Source: Porphyromonas sp.
GTDB taxonomy: Bacteria > Bacteroidota > Bacteroidia > Bacteroidales > Porphyromonadaceae
Reading direction: 5' to 3'
NCBI GenBank assembly: GCA_003640335.1
Contig: RBKG01000024.1
Coordinates: forward strand, 1-7,392
DNA length: 7,392 nucleotides
Shown here: in pieces, positions 5,010 through 7,392 of the stretch
How the letters are laid out: each line of letters opens with the position of its first letter
How positions within the stretch are numbered: the first letter of the stretch is position 1
The notes under the pieces: model-generated
The model's database searches: none
Seen by the model: the letters and a program-made list of their open reading frames with translations, nothing else
What the model was told of the DNA's origin: nothing
Made by a program: the position numbers and the translations under genes

Positions 5010-6812
5010 TTAATCCCCAATAAATGTTTCGTTTAATACTGACCGGTAATTGTTGAAGATTTTACTCTTAGAGATGAAGCCTAGATAAACGCCAGTATCA
5101 CTAACTACGGGAAGTTTCCATTCTTTGCTCTCGTCAAAAATCTGCATGATACGTGTCATGCTCATGGATGGACGAACTAGTGTATGTGGAGCTACCATAA
5201 TACGCTTGACGATATGCGAAGGTCTATCGTATAACTCTGGACGGAACATGATATTGCGGATATTATCAAGCTCTACGATGCCCACGAGCTTTTGGGACTC
5301 ATTGACTACTGGGAACGAATTACGGTGGCTTACCGAGACCACGCGTACAAGGTCACCAAGAGTCATTTCGGGATTAACAACCTCAAAGTCAGTTTCGAGT
5401 ACATGCTCTACATTCATCAGGGTAAGCACGGCAGCATCTTTTTGGTGGGTAAGTAGTTTCCCTTGCTCGGCTAGACGAAGCGAATAGATGCTGTGAGGCA
5501 TGAAGATACGTATTGTTCCGAAAGCTGTCATAGAAACAAGCATCAAAGGAAGGAAGAGGTCGTAACCTCCACTGAGTTCGGCAACCAAGAAAACCCCCGT
5601 AAGTGGTGCATGCATGACGGCAGACATCAACCCCGCCATACCCAATAGCGTGTAATTCTTATTGGGCAGATACATCTTAATGAAAGGTAGGTAATTGACT
5701 ATATAGGAGTAAATAAATCCGGTAATAGCCCCGACAAAAAGAGTTGGCGCAAAGAGACCACCACAGCCACCACCCGAATTAGTGGCTACCGAAGCAAATA
5801 CCTTAAGGACAAGAACAAGTATCATGAAGCCAACGACAACCCAAAAGCTTGTAGCAAAATCTTCAAACAGACTATTATCTAGTAATGCGCCGTATTGTCC
5901 TGTTAGTAGTTTATTTACGATGTCGTAACCTTCTCCGTAGAGTGGAGGAAGAAGGAAGATGAGCAGACCTAATATAAGAACGGAAACTACATAGCGACTA
6001 AGGTAAGGCTCAATCTTCTTAAACCGCTTCTCTAGGAAAAACATTGTCTGAGAGAAGTATAAAGCGACCAAACCACAGATAATGCCAAGTAGTACCATCA
6101 TAGGGAGTCGTTCTACATAATAGGGTTCTGTGAAGGTGAAACTAAAATGATTGGCTTCTCCAGAGATAAGATAACTAAGTGCTGCTGCCGAAACGCTTGA
6201 AATCAAGAGTGGTAATACGCTTGCCATCGTAAGGTCAAGCAAGAGTACTTCGATGACAAAAACGAGCCCTGTGATAGGCGCTTTGAAAATGCCGCCTAAG
6301 GCTCCAGCTACACCACAGCCAACAAGTAACATGAGGTTGCGTTGCTCTAAGCGAAATAAGCGTCCGAAGTTAGAGCCAATAGCTGCCCCCGTCATCACAA
6401 TAGGCGATTCCGCTCCCACAGAGCCCCCGAAACTAATCGTAATGCCCGAGGCAAGAAGAGAACTCCATGTATTATGAGACTTAATACGACTCTTACGCTG
6501 AGAAATCGAACTAAGAACCTTGGTTACCCCGTGGCTAATATCATCTTTGAGTATTAGGCGTACGAAAGCTCCCGTTAATAAAATCCCTACTGCAGGTAAT
6601 ACTAGATATAGATAGCTGTGTAGCTCAATACTCTGCATGAGAAAATGCTCAACATGATGTATAAAGTATTTAAGCGCATTCGCCAAAATACTCATAGTTA
6701 CACCTATGCTGAGAGCCAAAAGGAGAATAAAGTATCGTTCGCTAATATGTTGTTCCCTCCAGTATATTAAATGGTCTAGAGCGGAGCGAACTTGTGATTT
6801 GAGTACACGCAT
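5010..6812 (-). CDS. CLC-family chloride channel/transporter with two CBS domains
   Basis: This is an inner-membrane anion channel or H+/Cl- exchanger, expected to be a homodimer with one pore per subunit. The membrane part spans about 25-450, followed by a cytoplasmic CBS pair (about 466-525 and 534-592), which in this family binds adenine nucleotides and tunes gating. Selectivity-filter landmarks are visible: the ISHGV segment (S93, central serine), the GAESP segment with gating glutamate E135 (E. coli E148), GGGCGGLFAP at 347-356, and the central tyrosine Y443 in SIYSLRL (E. coli Y445). In FVIEV (185-189) the residue matching E. coli E203, the internal proton glutamate, is V189; CLC channels carry valine there too, so channel-like conduction is possible. 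The 600-aa length suits a CLC plus tandem CBS. The ATG directly abuts the tsaC stop (TAA-ATG, no gap), suggesting translational coupling. Confidence 0.94.
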   Translation of the reverse strand: MRVLKSQVRSALDHLIYWREQHISERYFILLLALSIGVTMSILANALKYFIHHVEHFLMQSIELHSYLYLVLPAVGILLTGAFVRLILKDDISHGVTKVLSSISQRKSRIKSHNTWSSLLASGITISFGGSVGAESPIVMTGAAIGSNFGRLFRLEQRNLMLLVGCGVAGALGGIFKAPITGLVFVIEVLLLDLTMASVLPLLISSVSAAALSYLISGEANHFSFTFTEPYYVERLPMMVLLGIICGLVALYFSQTMFFLEKRFKKIEPYLSRYVVSVLILGLLIFLLPPLYGEGYDIVNKLLTGQYGALLDNSLFEDFATSFWVVVGFMILVLVLKVFASVATNSGGGCGGLFAPTLFVGAITGFIYSYIVNYLPFIKMYLPNKNYTLLGMAGLMSAVMHAPLTGVFLVAELSGGYDLFLPLMLVSMTAFGTIRIFMPHSIYSLRLAEQGKLLTHQKDAAVLTLMNVEHVLETDFEVVNPEMTLGDLVRVVSVSHRNSFPVVNESQKLVGIVELDNIRNIMFRPELYDRPSHIVKRIMVAPHTLVRPSMSMTRIMQIFDESKEWKLPVVSDTGVYLGFISKSKIFNNYRSVLNETFIGD

Positions 6813-7388
6813 TTAGGGACGAATAACCTTTACTTCTCCTCCTCGACCGAGTTTGATTATCTGAGAGGGCTGAGCTTTTGAATTGTCTAATTGTCGGTAA
6901 TTAACGACATAATCAACGCCATTAACGATAGCTTGGCTTATAGCCGAGAATACTGCGGGTGTAGGCTCTCCGCTGATATTGGCACTAGTAGAAACTATTG
7001 GGCGACGCAAGATGCGACAAATATCTTGAGAAAATCTTTCTTTAGTTACACGCACGCCTAGACTGCCATCTTCGGCAATTAGTGCAGGTGCTACCCCCTT
7101 AGCATCGTCGTATATAATAGTTATAGGGCGAATAGCTAAATCAATCATATCGTAAGCAACATCGGGAACTTCGGGGATAACACGCTCTAGCGCAGGTATG
7201 CTATCAACAAGTACTAGCATGCTCTTGGCATCTGCTCGTTCCTTAAGTGCAAATATCTTCGCGACAGCTTCACTATTTGTTGCATCACAACCAATACCCC
7301 ATACGGTATCTGTAGGGTAGAGGATAATTCCTCCTGAACGCAGGCATTGTATAGCCTTGTCTAAATCTTCTTTATACTGTGTGTCCAC
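6813..7388 (-). CDS. tsaC: L-threonylcarbamoyladenylate synthase (TsaC/YrdC type)
   Basis: The enzyme makes threonylcarbamoyl-AMP from threonine, bicarbonate and ATP, the first step of t6A37 modification of ANN-decoding tRNAs. TsaD with TsaB and TsaE complete the transfer in bacteria. A single YrdC-like domain fills the 191 aa, without the extra C-terminal Sua5 domain, so it is the short TsaC form. PTDTVWGIGCDATN is at 25-38, the KERADAKSM nucleotide/substrate segment at 49-57, GSLGVRV at 108-114, and STSANISGEPTPA at 133-145. The only start in view is GTG at 7388-7386. The codon before it is ATT and the frame is still open at the window edge, so the real start could lie just outside. The N-terminus at this GTG already has normal family length. 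This is the first visible gene of the tsaC-clc-GT-cysE run. Confidence 0.93.
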   Translation of the reverse strand: MDTQYKEDLDKAIQCLRSGGIILYPTDTVWGIGCDATNSEAVAKIFALKERADAKSMLVLVDSIPALERVIPEVPDVAYDMIDLAIRPITIIYDDAKGVAPALIAEDGSLGVRVTKERFSQDICRILRRPIVSTSANISGEPTPAVFSAISQAIVNGVDYVVNYRQLDNSKAQPSQIIKLGRGGEVKVIRP

Positions 7389-7392
7389 AATC

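Noticed and set aside
5125..5487. Open frame of 120 codons on the plus strand
   Set aside because: It is fully antisense to the CBS-domain part of the CLC gene, whose frame carries clear family motifs. The plus translation shows no recognisable domain and is best explained as a shadow.
1..7392. A defence system, CRISPR array or biosynthetic cluster
   Set aside because: All intact genes are recognisable housekeeping or envelope families. There are no regularly spaced repeats, nucleases, toxin-antitoxin pairs or modular synthases.

Overview
The window reads as chromosomal DNA from a Bacteroidales bacterium, most likely Porphyromonas or a near relative. The basis is protein-level resemblance to that group (long SATase with an N-terminal extension, E. 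coli-type long PurB, CLC fused to two CBS domains next to a Sua5/YrdC protein), starts without Shine-Dalgarno sequences, a TAnnTTTG-type promoter -7 box, and moderate GC content. The genus is an inference; no rRNA or other marker is present.

All seven complete or near-complete genes, plus the first codons of an eighth, lie on the minus strand and are transcribed from high to low coordinates. The first cluster (7392 to 3368) is very compact: a tRNA t6A threonylcarbamoyl-AMP synthase (tsaC type), a CLC-family chloride channel or transporter with CBS domains, a family 2 glycosyltransferase and a serine O-acetyltransferase (cysE), separated by 0, 5 and 5 nt. The second cluster (3131 to 135) is purB, engB and galE, separated by 3 and 21 nt, and closes with a strong Rho-independent hairpin at 74-107. 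Beyond it, an ATG at 43 opens a reading frame that leaves the window.

The genes are mostly housekeeping (tRNA modification, ion transport, cysteine and purine synthesis, ribosome assembly, nucleotide sugars). The grouping looks like shared transcription rather than one pathway. No multi-gene novel system is visible.

The most interesting structure is the 236-bp gap between cysE and purB. It holds a 174-bp non-coding, palindrome-rich element (3196-3369) with imperfect terminal inverted repeats beginning GAGAC. The element is flanked by a perfect 5-bp direct repeat, ATAAT, as expected for a MITE. Its boundary falls inside the cysE stop codon. Removing the element and one ATAAT restores TTA-TAA where the present sequence reads TTA-TGA, so the insertion replaced the stop codon without changing the protein. 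The same insertion moved purB from about 57 nt to about 236 nt downstream of cysE and abuts the presumed -33 region of the purB promoter.

Residue-level points worth noting are a CLC protein that keeps the gating glutamate but has valine at the usual proton-glutamate site, and a GalE with valine at the substrate gatekeeper position. No tRNA, rRNA, CRISPR array or complete insertion sequence was found. No gene-free stretch exceeds 300 bases.
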